From Istiophorus platypterus (lineage: Eukaryota; Chordata; Actinopteri; Istiophoriformes; Istiophoridae), in the NCBI GenBank assembly GCA_016859345.1, contig CM029121.1, positions 7,381,911 through 7,445,910 of the forward strand: a DNA stretch of 64,000 bases. The letters run 5' to 3'. The first letter of the stretch is position 1. Each line of letters opens with the position of its first letter. The notes below the pieces were generated by a model that had not been told where the DNA came from, did no database searches, and worked only from the letters and a program-made list of their open reading frames with translations. Shown here piece after piece: positions 34,374 to 45,419 of this stretch. Position numbers and translations under genes: made by a program.

Positions 34374-34514
34374 ACACTTTATTGTCAGATTCCTCTGAAA
34401 TTTGTTTTGGAGTGAATAAGGTGCAATTTCCTGATCATTACAATAGAATAGAACATAATATGAAATAAAACAATGTGATTACACTTTATTGCTAGATTCC
34501 TGTGAAATGTGTCC
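34374..34514. repeat. Pair of 34-bp direct repeats, 107 bp apart
   Basis: ACACTTTATTG at 34,374 and again at 34,481, followed by AGATTCCT and TGAAAT in both copies, with about four differences over 34 bp. The CTTTATTG start recalls the reverse complement of common fish LINE tails (CAATAAAG), so these may be two nested or tandem LINE-tail insertions on the minus strand. Confidence 0.6.
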
Positions 34515-34529
34515 TAGTTTAAAAAGGAA

Positions 34530-35830
34530 CCTAACAAGAAAGTGTGACTTAATCACATTTATTTAGAATAGAACAGATCTCTTAAAATATGTGCTTCTCT
34601 CCTATCTATAGCAAATTCAATACATGTAAGAGGGAACATTTAAGCTCTTTTTCTTTTAGGTGATTGCTGTTCATCCCTTGTGATCGGAAAGCAGCAGGTA
34701 TCAATCAGGTGGGTGGAAAAGGCTGTTGGGCACCCATGATTCTCAGCTTCTGTCATCCTCACACACAGAGAAGGCACAGGAAAAGGTTTATGAATAAAAA
34801 AGAAATCGAAAGAAGGAGAGAGACATGGAGCTAAATTCATATGCACTGTTGATAAAAGTTACTGCTGTATAGCATGGGGGTAAAGAGAAGGCTAGAGAAG
34901 GAGACAAATGAGAAACAGAAATAACGCAAAATATACCCTTTTCATTTGGGGGTCTGCTCTCCTAGTAATACTCAAAAAGGATTACAACAAACTGCCTCTT
35001 TTTTGCAGCCTCCTCTTGCCTCTCTTTTTCATTCGGCCTTCTGCCATCTCTTGGTGTCTCTTTCGCTGCCCTTCTCCTGCACTGTTCAGCAAGGAGATCA
35101 GAAAGCATCAAGCCAGGAACAGGTGGGAACGAGACGAAAGCAGAGGATAAAGTACACTATCAAACACTGAGATGGGAGTGATTTGCCAACTTGTGTGTCT
35201 CCTGAGACCCAGTTAAGGCCTTTCTGTGTCTCCCCTGCTGCTGGGTAATGAAGTCGGATGGTCTAGCAGAAAGATGGCTATGATCCTTGGTCAGCAAGGC
35301 CACAGAGTGACCGTGTAGACGTCTCACTTACTTAAGCAATCAATGTTGTCAAGGGTTGGCTCGCGCCAGGTCGGCTTACCTGGCTTGACTCTGGAGGGTA
35401 AGTTTAGGATAGTAATTCTAAGAGAAGGATTAGAAAAGTTGCTCAGGAACAGAGGCTGGAGTGGTTCTGTAGCTTTGCTAAGTGAGCAGAAGTATTGGAT
35501 ATAGTTTTAAAAACACAAAAGGCAGGATCACTGGTTGAAACAACTGTTAAGTCACCTTATCAGTCTAAATCACTTAATTGGCTTTGCTACAGCATCAGCT
35601 TTTCCATTACACTATCATGAACCCTTAGATTTTTCTGATACACATAAAAGTAAATGTGAAAACAACAGTCAAACATGTTCAGTTTTATTACCGTACCTGA
35701 CATATGCGTTGATACTCTGTATAATTCTCACTTCAAACAACAGCACTGAAGTGCGACAAAAAATCCCTCTGCAGGTGTTGCTTCTAAAATTACTCCAAGT
35801 GAGAAATTTACTGTGATACAGGAAAAAGAT
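34530..35830. other. Unique sequence, no gene supported
   Basis: No repeat family recognised. It includes a small 7-bp inverted repeat (GCCAGGT/ACCTGGC, 35,365-35,384). Frames of 60-93 codons have no domain. Confidence 0.3.
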
Positions 35831-35837
35831 TCAACAT

Positions 35838-36260
35838 ACAGTCCGAGTTGAAACTATTGGCAGCTCTGAATTTAAGTACAGAATATGGAATATCTTCAGA
35901 AATACATGAAATTTTTTAAAAGATTGCATATTCAATATAATTCATAAAATGCCCAAATGGTGCTGAAAAACAATAACAAAAATGCTTTCATACAGGGAAA
36001 AAACACAGAATTAAAATTAAAACACAGTTATTGGCAGTCGTTTGATGAATTTAATCCACCGCCACCATCATCAAAACATCAAATGTGGCAATATCCTTTG
36101 GAAGAACAGTGTCCATCTCTCCAGTAGAGGTCAAGGGACTTGTACAATCAATGCCAAGGTCACTGAAGCTGCTCTGGCAGCACATGGTGGCCCAACACCT
36201 TACTATGACACTCGGTTTTGCCTGCAGTTTGTCTCTGTCTGTATCAGCTTATTTTACTCC
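35838..36260 (+). mobile_element. Tc1-like composite remnant
   Basis: The left end ACAGTCCGAGTTGAAACTAT, then TGGCAGCTCTGAATTTAAG, resembles the terminal repeat of the Tc1 derivative at 13,226. The right part carries transposase C-terminal pieces split over two frames: TPVEVKGLVQSMPR-like (ATGCCAAGGTCACTGAAG) and AALAAHGGPTPYYDT. Those two pieces belong to the usual MPRR...GGPTPY end of a Tc1 transposase. The catalytic core is absent. Confidence 0.7.
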
Positions 36261-36418
36261 AGCCTAAAAATTCACACTGTAACACTTAATAGTGTCTTTT
36301 AGTTTTTCTTGTTTAATTATTGTAACACTGTGAACATCAGTTAATTTTTTCAGATTTAATTAAACTTTGATTAGAAAACACACAAATAGGCTAATGATCT
36401 TGACATAAAACATTTTGG

Positions 36419-36528
<110 letters not shown>

Positions 36529-36631
36529 AGGATAGTTTGTGTGTATATTAGGGTAATTACTGTGTATTACAATTTGGGACTTAGTAGATTTGGCCATTAC
36601 TTCTGCGAACACAGACACATCAATTATGTGT

Positions 36632-36695
36632 AACACCTTGAATTGCCTCTGTGCTGGAAAGGTGCTTTAAAAATAAAGTTACCTTGCCTAGCCTA
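36632..36695 (+). mobile_element. L2/CR1-type LINE 3' tail
   Basis: CACCTTGAATTGCCTCTGTG, then GGAAAGGTGCTTTAAAAATAA and AGTTACCTTGCC, matches the fish LINE/SINE end 'GTGCTATATAAATAAAGTTGCCTTGCC'. Only about 60 bp of tail survive. Confidence 0.7.
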
Positions 36696-36829
36696 ACCTG
36701 GAGGCCTGTTTAAAACCTGTATGATTAAATGCTGTCTCTCAATTTGTGTCCCATCAGACTTCTTTTTAATAATGTTTTGGCTTTCAAAGATCTCAGCAAT
36801 CAGCTTGATGAATACTGGCTAAAAGTACG

Positions 36830-39040
36830 ACCACATGCACCTGACACAAACCCAGGTTATGTGATTGGTACGACTTGTATTTGTTTGCGAATGTGTACGT
36901 ACTTTTACGCAGAGGACGTCAGTTGTGTAGGAAGTCCTTCACTGTAACCCAAGACACATTTGCATACATACTGCTAAAATCGTGTGGCCATATGTGGCCA
37001 GGACCATCTAAATGTGTGCTCAATTTGTCTTATCTGCATTCACACCTGCATTTAGAGCTGTCCACTTATGATTGGATCACCGAAGATGAATTTTCCTTAA
37101 AACACTTATTGTGTTTAAAAATAGTGTACATAGTCATTACCTATCACGGGAAATGTACAGTCTCTACAGTCATAGGGCATTTGAATGTGTTATACCAATG
37201 TCATTCTCTGTAATAATTCTAATTCTATCTGAATATGACTTTGTTACAGCCCATGTGAAACATTTAATATAAATAAATTGCATCTGAATTCCTTGAGACA
37301 AAATTAGACCAACAAAAAGGAAAATATAAAAAAAAAATGTTCATATTTTAAGGAACATGAGGTAAGAAATATGCAAAATCTTTTACTAACTGAAATAACA
37401 AGTAACATTTCCATCATATGTGGTTTGGCCTCTGGGCTACTTACTCAAACATAGCCTGCATCCCAAAGCTATTCATCAGTGAGCAACACATGAACACGCA
37501 ATGCTGATGTTTTCTAAATTTAACTCTCTCAGTTTAAGGTCATGGGATTTGTTGGCTTACAAGACAAAATTGCTACTCTTTTGAATGGTAATTCATGATC
37601 AAAACCTGCTGCTACCGTTTGAATTAGAGATCTGAGCAACATCTTGTGAAAATAATTTAATTGTCTCTGATACAGTTACATAGGCGGTGTACATACTTTT
37701 GCAAACCCTGTTTTTTGCTTGATAAGATTTGCTCAACTAGAGAAATATCTGATATGAAGATTTTCATTACTTTAAAGAGAAAGAAAGCTAAATGAATAGA
37801 TATATTGCAAATATTTTAATTTTAAAATGATTTTGTAATAATATAAAAATACAGATCTTCAGCTGTTTTGTTTTACTGGTGTCTTAAATTTTGTCCAAAT
37901 CACTCTGTAAATTCACCAGTTAACTGGCCTACCTAATCATAAAGTCAGAGCAATTATAATCATGACAAGCTTATAAAACAATTCAGTTTAATTTAATGCT
38001 TGAGATTTTTGCGGATGAAAATGGTTACTGTTGTGTTCACTGATTAACCCCGCAGCTATTTATTCAAAGTGTACAAATCTTGCAGGTTTGTAATGTAGGT
38101 GAGCAAAGTGCTCTTACTCAGCATGCTTGGATGACTCACCATTTTGGCATTAATTATATAGTTCCTTTTTATTCAGAGTGCCAACAAATTGAACTCATGA
38201 AATGGCACATTCTGGTAAATTAATAAAGGTTTAATATACAGTTGGATTAGTTGGATTTTAGACGTTTTTTACTCTGAAAGGTATTCTGTGAGCTTTGGGT
38301 ACAGAATTACAGAGTTGGAAAAATAGAGTTTTATGTTTAGGTTGTAAACTCAATAAAAATAGACAGTGGCCTAATCTATATAAAGGTATTAGTAAACATG
38401 GTGCATTAATATAAATATAACAGCAAAATCAGCTAGAAAGATAGAAACTGAAACACCACCACTGCTATGCTACAAATAGGAAAATGAATGCAGTAGCATG
38501 TATTAGTGTATTGATGCCATCCAGAGTCCTGCCTAACCACCATATTAGGTTTTCTTATGCTGCTGCCATTGTTCAGAAAGCTGTCAGTCCGTGAACTCAT
38601 CAGAGATTCAATGTGGCCAGTTTGTACTGCGCTGTTCAATTTCACCTTGTATCTTGGTCATACTGTATCTTCCATTTCCTATTTTGTTACATTACGCACT
38701 CTGCACCTGTTGTACTGGAAGGGGCTGCTCTATTTGTAGGATCACTCAAGATCCAAAAAAATGAAACACTGACCTTAATCCTGCTCTCATCTCTTGCTCC
38801 AATTTGAAAATCAAGCAAAGTGGGATGGAGGAGAGGGGGCTCTCAAGGACGCGGCTTTGGTTTGCTTATTGGCACACTCAGTTGGTTTTCACTCTGGAGA
38901 GAAACACAGGGAGCCAAACCCACCTGTTCACTGGTTGGGGTCAGGCCAGCTGACGTTTCACCCTGTTTCCAGTCTTTATGCCAAGGTACGCTAACCACCT
39001 GTTGGCTATGGCTTCATATTTACTATACAAACACAATATT
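36830..39040. other. AT-rich unique sequence, nothing recognised
   Basis: No named repeat. A weak exon-like segment just upstream (36,758-36,824) is discussed among the rejected items. The strongest open frames (72-112 codons near 36,730-37,213) lack domains. Confidence 0.35.
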
Positions 39041-39044
39041 ACTA

Positions 39045-39621
39045 CTACTGGTACAGATGGGACCCGGACACTGCAACTGAGGCAAGATTATAGGTGACAA
39101 AACAGCAGTTTTAATAATCTTAGTTTCAGGCAGTTCACAGGTACAGGGTTCTGAGCCACACAGGCAGATTTCACTAGCTAAGTCTTAGAATGAGATGAGG
39201 GCAGTAAAAAAGTCTCCTCTTCAGTCCGCAACCAGCAAAGAGAACAAAGGTAGTCAGAGCACTGGATCTAGCAGTCAAGGTGGATACACTCTCTCAGTGG
39301 GAGGCAGGTGACTTACAGCAGGTGGATGGTTCTCTGACAGATGTAAACAAGGACGAGCAGGCACACAGGCAAGGCCAAAATCTTCAAGGTATTGAGTAAA
39401 GTGAGTTACCACGAGGAGCAGTGAACGGTTTGATGGATACTGATTTATGCTGCAGGTAGGTGAGGTCTAACTGTCAAAGAGAAAGCCAGTGGAAAGTTGA
39501 CCAGCCCCGCCCTGAGGAAGACCCAGACAGACAGAAAGGGAGAGATAAACATGACACACAGAGGGCAGGGAAAACCCATAGCGCACTAGGCTGTGAGAGG
39601 GGAGACTGCAGAATCCTAACA
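39045..39621 (-). mobile_element. Probable antisense LTR-like repeat (Gypsy-type solo LTR)
   Basis: On the minus strand it starts TGTTAGGATTCTGCAGTCTC (39,621 downward) and ends with an ATTAAAACTGCT polyadenylation-like region, then GTGTCCGGGTCCC. TGT start, ATTAAA and a GGGTCC-type end are usual in teleost Gypsy LTRs. No internal region or target-site duplication was found, so it is read as a solo LTR; a non-autonomous derivative is possible. Confidence 0.45.
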
Positions 39622-40328
39622 TACGATAGCGGTATCAGTCTTCTCATCCAACTCATGGCGAGATAGTAAATAAGCATATTTCCTCTAAGACTTCTATAAA
39701 TTAATTATTAGTTGGAGATCATACATACTTGGCTTTTTATCTTAACTTTTGCCAAGTTATCTAGTAACACTTTTACTCATTGATGTTGGAAAGTTGGGTC
39801 AGAATCTCCTCAGATAACATCTTCAACTGCTAAAATATCAAACAAGAAAACAGAGATCAGCTCTTAGTCACCAGGGAGCAAAAGTAAAATATATCACACA
39901 ATATTAAAAAGAACAGAGAGGAAAAAAAATTCCAAAAATCTAAAAGAAAAGAACATAAAATAAAAAGCTGCTGATGCTCTCAGTAGGTTCAGATAGTCAC
40001 AGCTCTATTTGTGCGAACAAAATGAGAGAGTGCAAGAGAAAAAGTAAGATATAGACGGAGAGAATTTGTGAGGCTCATTTGTCCTATTTTTCAGGGCTGC
40101 TGATGACTCCAACCATGATTCATCACTCTTACAGAGGCAAAGTTAATTTGAATTTATGGTAGCAGTGTCTAAACTCTAACAATGTCAAACTCTTGATCTC
40201 TGCTTTTGTGAATTAAGTTTACATCCTGTTCAACAAGGCAGTCAGTTGGGGATGTGGCAGGCCAAAGAGATGAGAGAAGAACAGAGGTAAAGAGGGAAAG
40301 GTGATTAAATGGCTGCAGTTCCAAAGAG

Positions 40329-40346
40329 CCCCCCCCCCCCTTTTTT
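40329..40346. repeat. C12T6 homopolymer junction
   Basis: Twelve Cs followed directly by six Ts. Confidence 0.9.
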
Positions 40347-40767
40347 ATGCAGCGATGTCATTCTGGTTATCTGACAAAACACAGAGTGTCCAACAGAATT
40401 ATGGCCAAAAGCTAATGAGCTATTTAGTGCTGGCAGCACTGCTGTGAGAGATGGTCCTGCAGGCCATTCAATTTATACACTCATATTGAACAAATGCACA
40501 AGGAGATGCATATAACAGCACACTCATCTAATCTAAAAAACAAGTCAAGCTCACAAATCTGAAACAGAGTTGAGGACATGATATCTAATGTGATTTAGAT
40601 GGTAAAGATTGACTGTTCTTGAGTGTTTTTGCATTTTGGTCTTTTTTTATTCATCACTGCATGAGTGACAGATTAAATAATGTCCCAAATGCTAAAATAC
40701 ACCAAGGATCATTACTTTCCTGATCTGATATAGAATACATTTTTTTACTATTATGTTTACGGGATAT

Positions 40768-40821
40768 ACACCAATCAGCCACAACATTAAAACCAGTTGG
40801 CTTTAATGTTGTCTACTTACA
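40768..40821 (+). mobile_element. Tc1-like terminal inverted repeat fragment
   Basis: ATACACCAATCAGCCACAAC followed by ATTAAAACCA matches the very common fish Tc1 end 'TACACCGATCAGCCATAACATTAAAACCAC'. Within it ACAACATTAAA and TTTAATGTTGT form an 11-bp inverted repeat. The rest of the element is gone and is replaced by an AT microsatellite. Confidence 0.65.
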
Positions 40822-40829
40822 TATGAATA

Positions 40830-40885
40830 TACTGTATATATCTATATCTATATATATCTATATCTATATATATATATATATATAC
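40830..40885. repeat. (TATC)/(TA)n microsatellite
   Basis: Mixed TATCTA and TA units abutting the Tc1 end. Confidence 0.93.
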
Positions 40886-41198
40886 ACTCTTGAATGCACA
40901 TGCTGGTGGGTGACAAAATTAACGCTACAAAAAAATAAAATCACCTAACGCCACACATTAACTCATCCACCATTAGGTGCCAGCCACACACTGGAAGAGA
41001 CTATAATTATGATGGTTAAACAATGAGTGGCATGAGGGAAAATCAGTGGTGTTAAAAGATACTGTATGAGTTACAGAAAGAAACAGAGTGAGACAGAGAG
41101 AAATGTCTTTTAGAGAGCCTTGGGCTCAGTTTGTTGCCCCACATTGAGATTAAAGCTCGAACCTAATACGTGGCCTGCGGAGTCTTCTGCCCCCCCCC

Positions 41199-41229
41199 AC
41201 CAGCCACCACCAGCCACCACCAGCCACCA
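41199..41229. repeat. 10-bp minisatellite, three units
   Basis: Three copies of CAGCCACCAC (last one ending AA), preceded by a run of Cs. Confidence 0.93.
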
Positions 41230-41239
41230 ACCCATCATT

Positions 41240-43640
41240 CCATTCTCATTTCCCTAATACTGACAGTCAGGGGTTGTCCGTGCCTTAGAAGACACACTAT
41301 TAATGTCAGCTAGCAGGAAGTGCCATAGGCTTATCCCCTGCATGATTTGCATTGTCCTCTCTTATAATGGCATTGTTGAAATCCACTAACATTTCCCATA
41401 GAAAAAGCAAGATGGTGGTTAAAAATATCCTTATTGCTGTCATCATCACAGCTCTACACTAAAGGTCAGTTTAAAGAGATTAGCTTCTACTTCTTTGTAA
41501 ATTCTGCTGGCTGAACATGGATGTCATGCCAGAAAAAGATCTTCACTCAAGGTGGAAAGGAAACCAACAAAAAGCAATCGTTATGATATAATTGATTGTT
41601 TCTCACTGTTCTGGTAATTAAGTGTGGGCAAAGGAGTCAGTGATGTAGTAAATGTCATGGGAAGCTTGAAAAGGCCATTCTACTTTTTGGTGTTTGATTT
41701 AAAGGCAGTGCTGTTTTTTTCTCACTTCCACACCCTCTATGTGTGACTCATTGTTAACACAAATAATATACTGATAGAGGGCTGGAAACCTACAACTGCA
41801 AAGGATATTGAAGTTGATGGAATCGTCATTGTTAAAATAAGCAAGGAGCAGCTATTCTAATCAGCTTCCATCTGTATAGCTAATCCACTAATCCAACTTT
41901 CTCACCAGATTTTCACTTTCATATGATCTTAGATATTCGCACCTATTCTGAAAAATAATTATGTCCACAACTGTGTTCTCCTGCCATTTAATCACTGACA
42001 AGTGTTAGGAATTGATTAAGCAGTGGCAGTGCCCTGCTGTCAAGCTCTGCTGGACAGCGACAGTTCTTTGATGATCTACAGAGGAAATAGGCAAAGACAT
42101 GATCCTTTGAATGTGTCTTTCATTTTAAATGACATGCGTTCTGTTGATCAGCCTCATTCTGAAAAGAAGGAGCTATTCAACTTGCTATTCAAGCTATTCA
42201 ACTTGATAAACCAGCTCTGTTAAAGTCCAAGACAAAGCAAGTCAATGCCAAGTCCAGGTGGCTAATCGAATGAAAAAAAAATTCCCAAACATCAAATCCT
42301 CGCAACATTTTAAAAATTAAAAAAATTGAAAATGTTGACATAGACAAACATGGATGTATCCATACACAGATGTACTCCCCAACTCTATTTATGTCTCTAC
42401 AATTATAAACAATCTTTTGATTAATGTCAGCCTTAGTAATTCTAGACACATATCATCCGGGCTCTCCTTTATTTCAATAGTCCGTGAAACACCTCAGTGG
42501 CTGTCTCTACTCCCTACCTGTCACATACTGGATATTGCTAGCAAATGCTGGTGTGAAGACATTAGCATCCAGGTTCTCACATCTATCCAACACAGACACA
42601 GAGCTTTGCTCTTCTGGGCAGCTGTCTATCACAGCACCCTTAGTGTTTTGATTAATGTTGTGTTATTCACACTACTTTCAACTCTATTTTGGTCTCCACA
42701 AACTTCAACTCTATCTTTAATCCGTTGTATTATTTAGTGAGATTCACTCTGCAGCAGCTTCTCAACTGTGAGTTTGTGACATTTTTCTCATGCCATTAGT
42801 GTAACGTGTAAGGGACTGTCGACTGTATGTCCTATTTAGAGGCTCTCCATTTCTCTCTCTTTCAGTTGTTTGTCACAGGTGGTAAACCACTAGTCAGTGC
42901 TAAACTGTGAGAGCTGAGCAACCTGAATTTTCTCAATATATCCACATCAGGATTGCCAGCACCAGTCAGAGCAACCAGGAGATTCTGAAAAGACCAGGGT
43001 GAGCACACACCCCGAAGCAGCTGACATTTTCTGCCGGCAAAACCCAAGAAGTCAGAGTTGATAAACTAAAATATATTAGGACAAGAGTTTGACCTTTGAC
43101 TACAGTTGTGTACTAGAGCTCTGCCACTTACACCTCTGTTCATTTTTTTATTCATTCCATCATTTTCCTTTTCACTCACAACATGTGCATGTCCATGTAG
43201 AAGACCACAGTTACTGCCATTTAATAAAGACGTTCACCACTACTCTGACAGTCTCTTACCATCCAGCTCCCTCTAATCCTGTGACTTTCACTAAACCTCT
43301 CAGCCTCTGCTTGAATTTGATTTATGATAAAGGCTCCCTGCTATGTCATGGACTGTGGTCCTACATTATGTTGTGATATCCTGTCACAAAGATAGGCCAG
43401 ACTGGAGGCACAGCACAGCACAGGATCAATGTTCAACATCATTCCTGTCCTGATATATTTTCTTCTGAGGAGCAAGGTTGCAGTTAGAAACAGTTTGTGC
43501 ACGAGTTATTTTCCAATGCCTGTTGAATCACTCAATGCTCCTGGCATAACAATGCCAGGACAGACTGAGAAGAACAACACAGTCATCCATTTTTCACAGA
43601 AATCCCTCTGAGACATTTGCAAGTCAATATAATATCAAAA
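41240..43640. other. Unique sequence, no gene supported
   Basis: The first 200 bp looks compositionally balanced and could be conserved non-coding sequence. Near 42,165-42,205 there is a small partial tandem repeat (GCTATTCAACTT). A 127-codon frame at 42,354-42,737 is not supported by motifs or splice sites. Confidence 0.3.
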
Positions 43641-43647
43641 TCAATAT

Positions 43648-43710
43648 AAAATAAGATAAGATAAGATGTGCCTTTATTGATCCCCCATGGGAGAAATTCA
43701 AATGTACTCA
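43648..43710 (-). mobile_element. LINE 3' tail (L2/Rex-type) with ATAAG microsatellite
   Basis: Read on the minus strand: GAATTTCTCCCATGGGGGAT, then CAATAAAGGCACATC, then a CTTAT tail. This is the typical fish LINE end 'GAATTTCCCC...GGATCAATAAAGT' with a short tandem-repeat tail. Only the tail is present. Confidence 0.8.
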
Positions 43711-44736
43711 ATATTCAGCAGAGTGTGGAGGGAAGCGATGGAAGTCATTGTGATTCTCTCTGCCGGCCTTTGTGCTTTGTGTGTGAAAATGAGTGGAAAT
43801 AAGCATGTCTTGCTCCTTTATCAAAATGGAACCAGGAGGTTTTATAACTGAGGCAGCAGTAGAGGTTTAACCTAATGTCACTTGATGATCTGCCCCTTAC
43901 CCTCACTGTGTGCTGTAACTCACTACAGGTGCTATGATTGGGTCAAACTGCCATACCGCGAGAATACGATTTAATACTTGAAAAACGGAAAAGCCACTGG
44001 AACTAACCTTAATCTATCCAATTGGCCAGACAGTCAGTGGTCTCATTATTATGTACTATAAATGTATTTTGCCTGCAATAGTACGACGTGTGGTATGTAC
44101 TCTCCATTAACATTTGCACATTTTCACAGGTATGAATAGCTGTTATTTAAATATAGCTATTTGTATTAACAAGGGATCACACATAAAAGGGGTCACTCAT
44201 AATGATAATCCCACAGACAGTTATCACCCACCATGCAGATTCCCTCAGCCCCACAGAGGTTTTAGTATCTTTCAGTTAATTGTTCTGGATTTCTGGCCGG
44301 CAGCTTTACTTTTTTGTTCACTCAAGCCGTTCTCATCGCACTGTTTCTGGTTGAAGCACGCAGCTGTGGTCAGTGAAAAAGCACAAAACACTCACTTGCG
44401 TGTGGCCATTTGAAAGAACTACAAACATCTGATATCTGATGTAGTCAGACATCACACCGAGCTCTAAGCAAGCATAACCCGATCCTTAGCATAAGCCAAA
44501 CATTGTACAATGGTGGCAGTCTGAAACTTAAATACTGAAATGCAATTCCTTGTTATTGTCTCAAACCAGTTAGTTTGGGGAAAACTGTAGGCCAGCAGAA
44601 TTATTCTGACTCAAAATTTGTGCTTTGTGTTTATCTAATGAGAGTTTCCCTGGTCAATTTACTGTATTGTATTTGAGACACTTGCACTGGGTAATAGTCA
44701 TCAATGGTCATAAATTGGATCTTTGCTGTCTTTCAG

Positions 44737-44806
44737 CTATGAGAAGAAAAATGAGGACCTGAAAGAAGCCCACACAGACATCAGGGGCGATATGGATATG
44801 CTTAAG
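44737..44806 (+). CDS. Probable internal coding exon, coiled-coil segment, gene not recognised
   Basis: Seventy bases flanked by a strong acceptor (CTTTGCTGTCTTTCAG ending at 44,736) and a plausible donor (AAG then GTACTA at 44,807). Read in the frame that starts with one leftover base (C), it gives 23 codons with no stop: YEKKNEDLKEAHTDIRG followed by DMDMLK. Tyr1, Leu8, Ile15 and Leu22 are spaced exactly seven residues apart, and the remaining residues are mostly charged, as in a coiled coil. Third codon positions are richer in GC than the AT-rich flanks. In the other two frames stops occur early, so the frame is fixed. The exon begins in phase 2 (two bases supplied by the previous exon) and ends in phase 0, so the exon length is not a multiple of three and skipping it would shift the frame. 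I do not recognise the protein; many long cytoskeletal, synaptic or trafficking proteins have such exons. It is probably part of the plus-strand gene that starts at the CpG island. Confidence 0.6.
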
Positions 44807-44959
44807 GTACTAGCCTTAAGCTGGGAAAACTGCTTAATGTTCATATTTGGACATTTTTATCATATGATTTATATACTGTCTGTGTTATACTGTAAGGTTA
44901 GTCATGTGTGCAAAAGGTAGCCTGGCTAAATGATTGCTGACCATGAAGAAATGACCAAC

Positions 44960-45215
44960 AGGGTGATAGGGCTCAGGAGCTGGGACATCCGGAAGTTCTA
45001 TCTCCTGTTATCCCCCTGCACTGGTCTCCTCTAGACAGAGCTGATTTTAGAGTTTAAAATATTAAATGATCACAGTCTGATATAGCTATTTATCCATCCT
45101 TTGCATGTTTTGATATATCAGTAAGGAGGCCTCCTTGTTATCAAGACCTCAGACAAAATCCTCAGGAAATAGAGCCTTCCCACTGTGGATACCCCTCCAA
45201 CCCTAACATCCAGCT
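44960..45215 (+). mobile_element. L2/CR1-like LINE remnant
   Basis: Degenerate match to the part of the LINE encoding the 'SLHWLPV..R..FKIL' segment: CACTGGTCTCCTCTAGACAG, then TTTTAGAGTTTAAAATATTA and AATGATCACAGTCTGA. Further on, CTCAGGAAATAGAGCCTTCC aligns with the 'RAFSVVAPTLWN' coding segment. Heavy decay. It lies 150 bp downstream of the candidate coiled-coil exon. Confidence 0.55.
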
Positions 45216-45419
45216 GTGATAAAAGAAGCTGTTTCCTTTGAAATCTTTAAATTTTCTTCGAGTTGATAACAACACTTTCTAAAGCTCCAGCAGTAGTAGT
45301 CTTTGGTCTGCACAGTCACTATGGTTGCACATGGTATTTTAATCCATTGGAACAACATGTGCAATAGTAGAGGAACAAGCTCCATTAACCTGTCTATCCC
45401 TTCTTATGCACTAGTCTTT

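Noticed and set aside
36758..36824. Exon-like segment (acceptor CCCATCAG, donor AAAGTACG, 22 codons reading LLFNNVLAFKDLSNQL and on)
   Set aside because: It would end in phase 0, but the exon at 44,737 needs two bases from the previous exon and reads a stop in phase 0, so the two cannot be joined. No motif or composition bias supports it alone.
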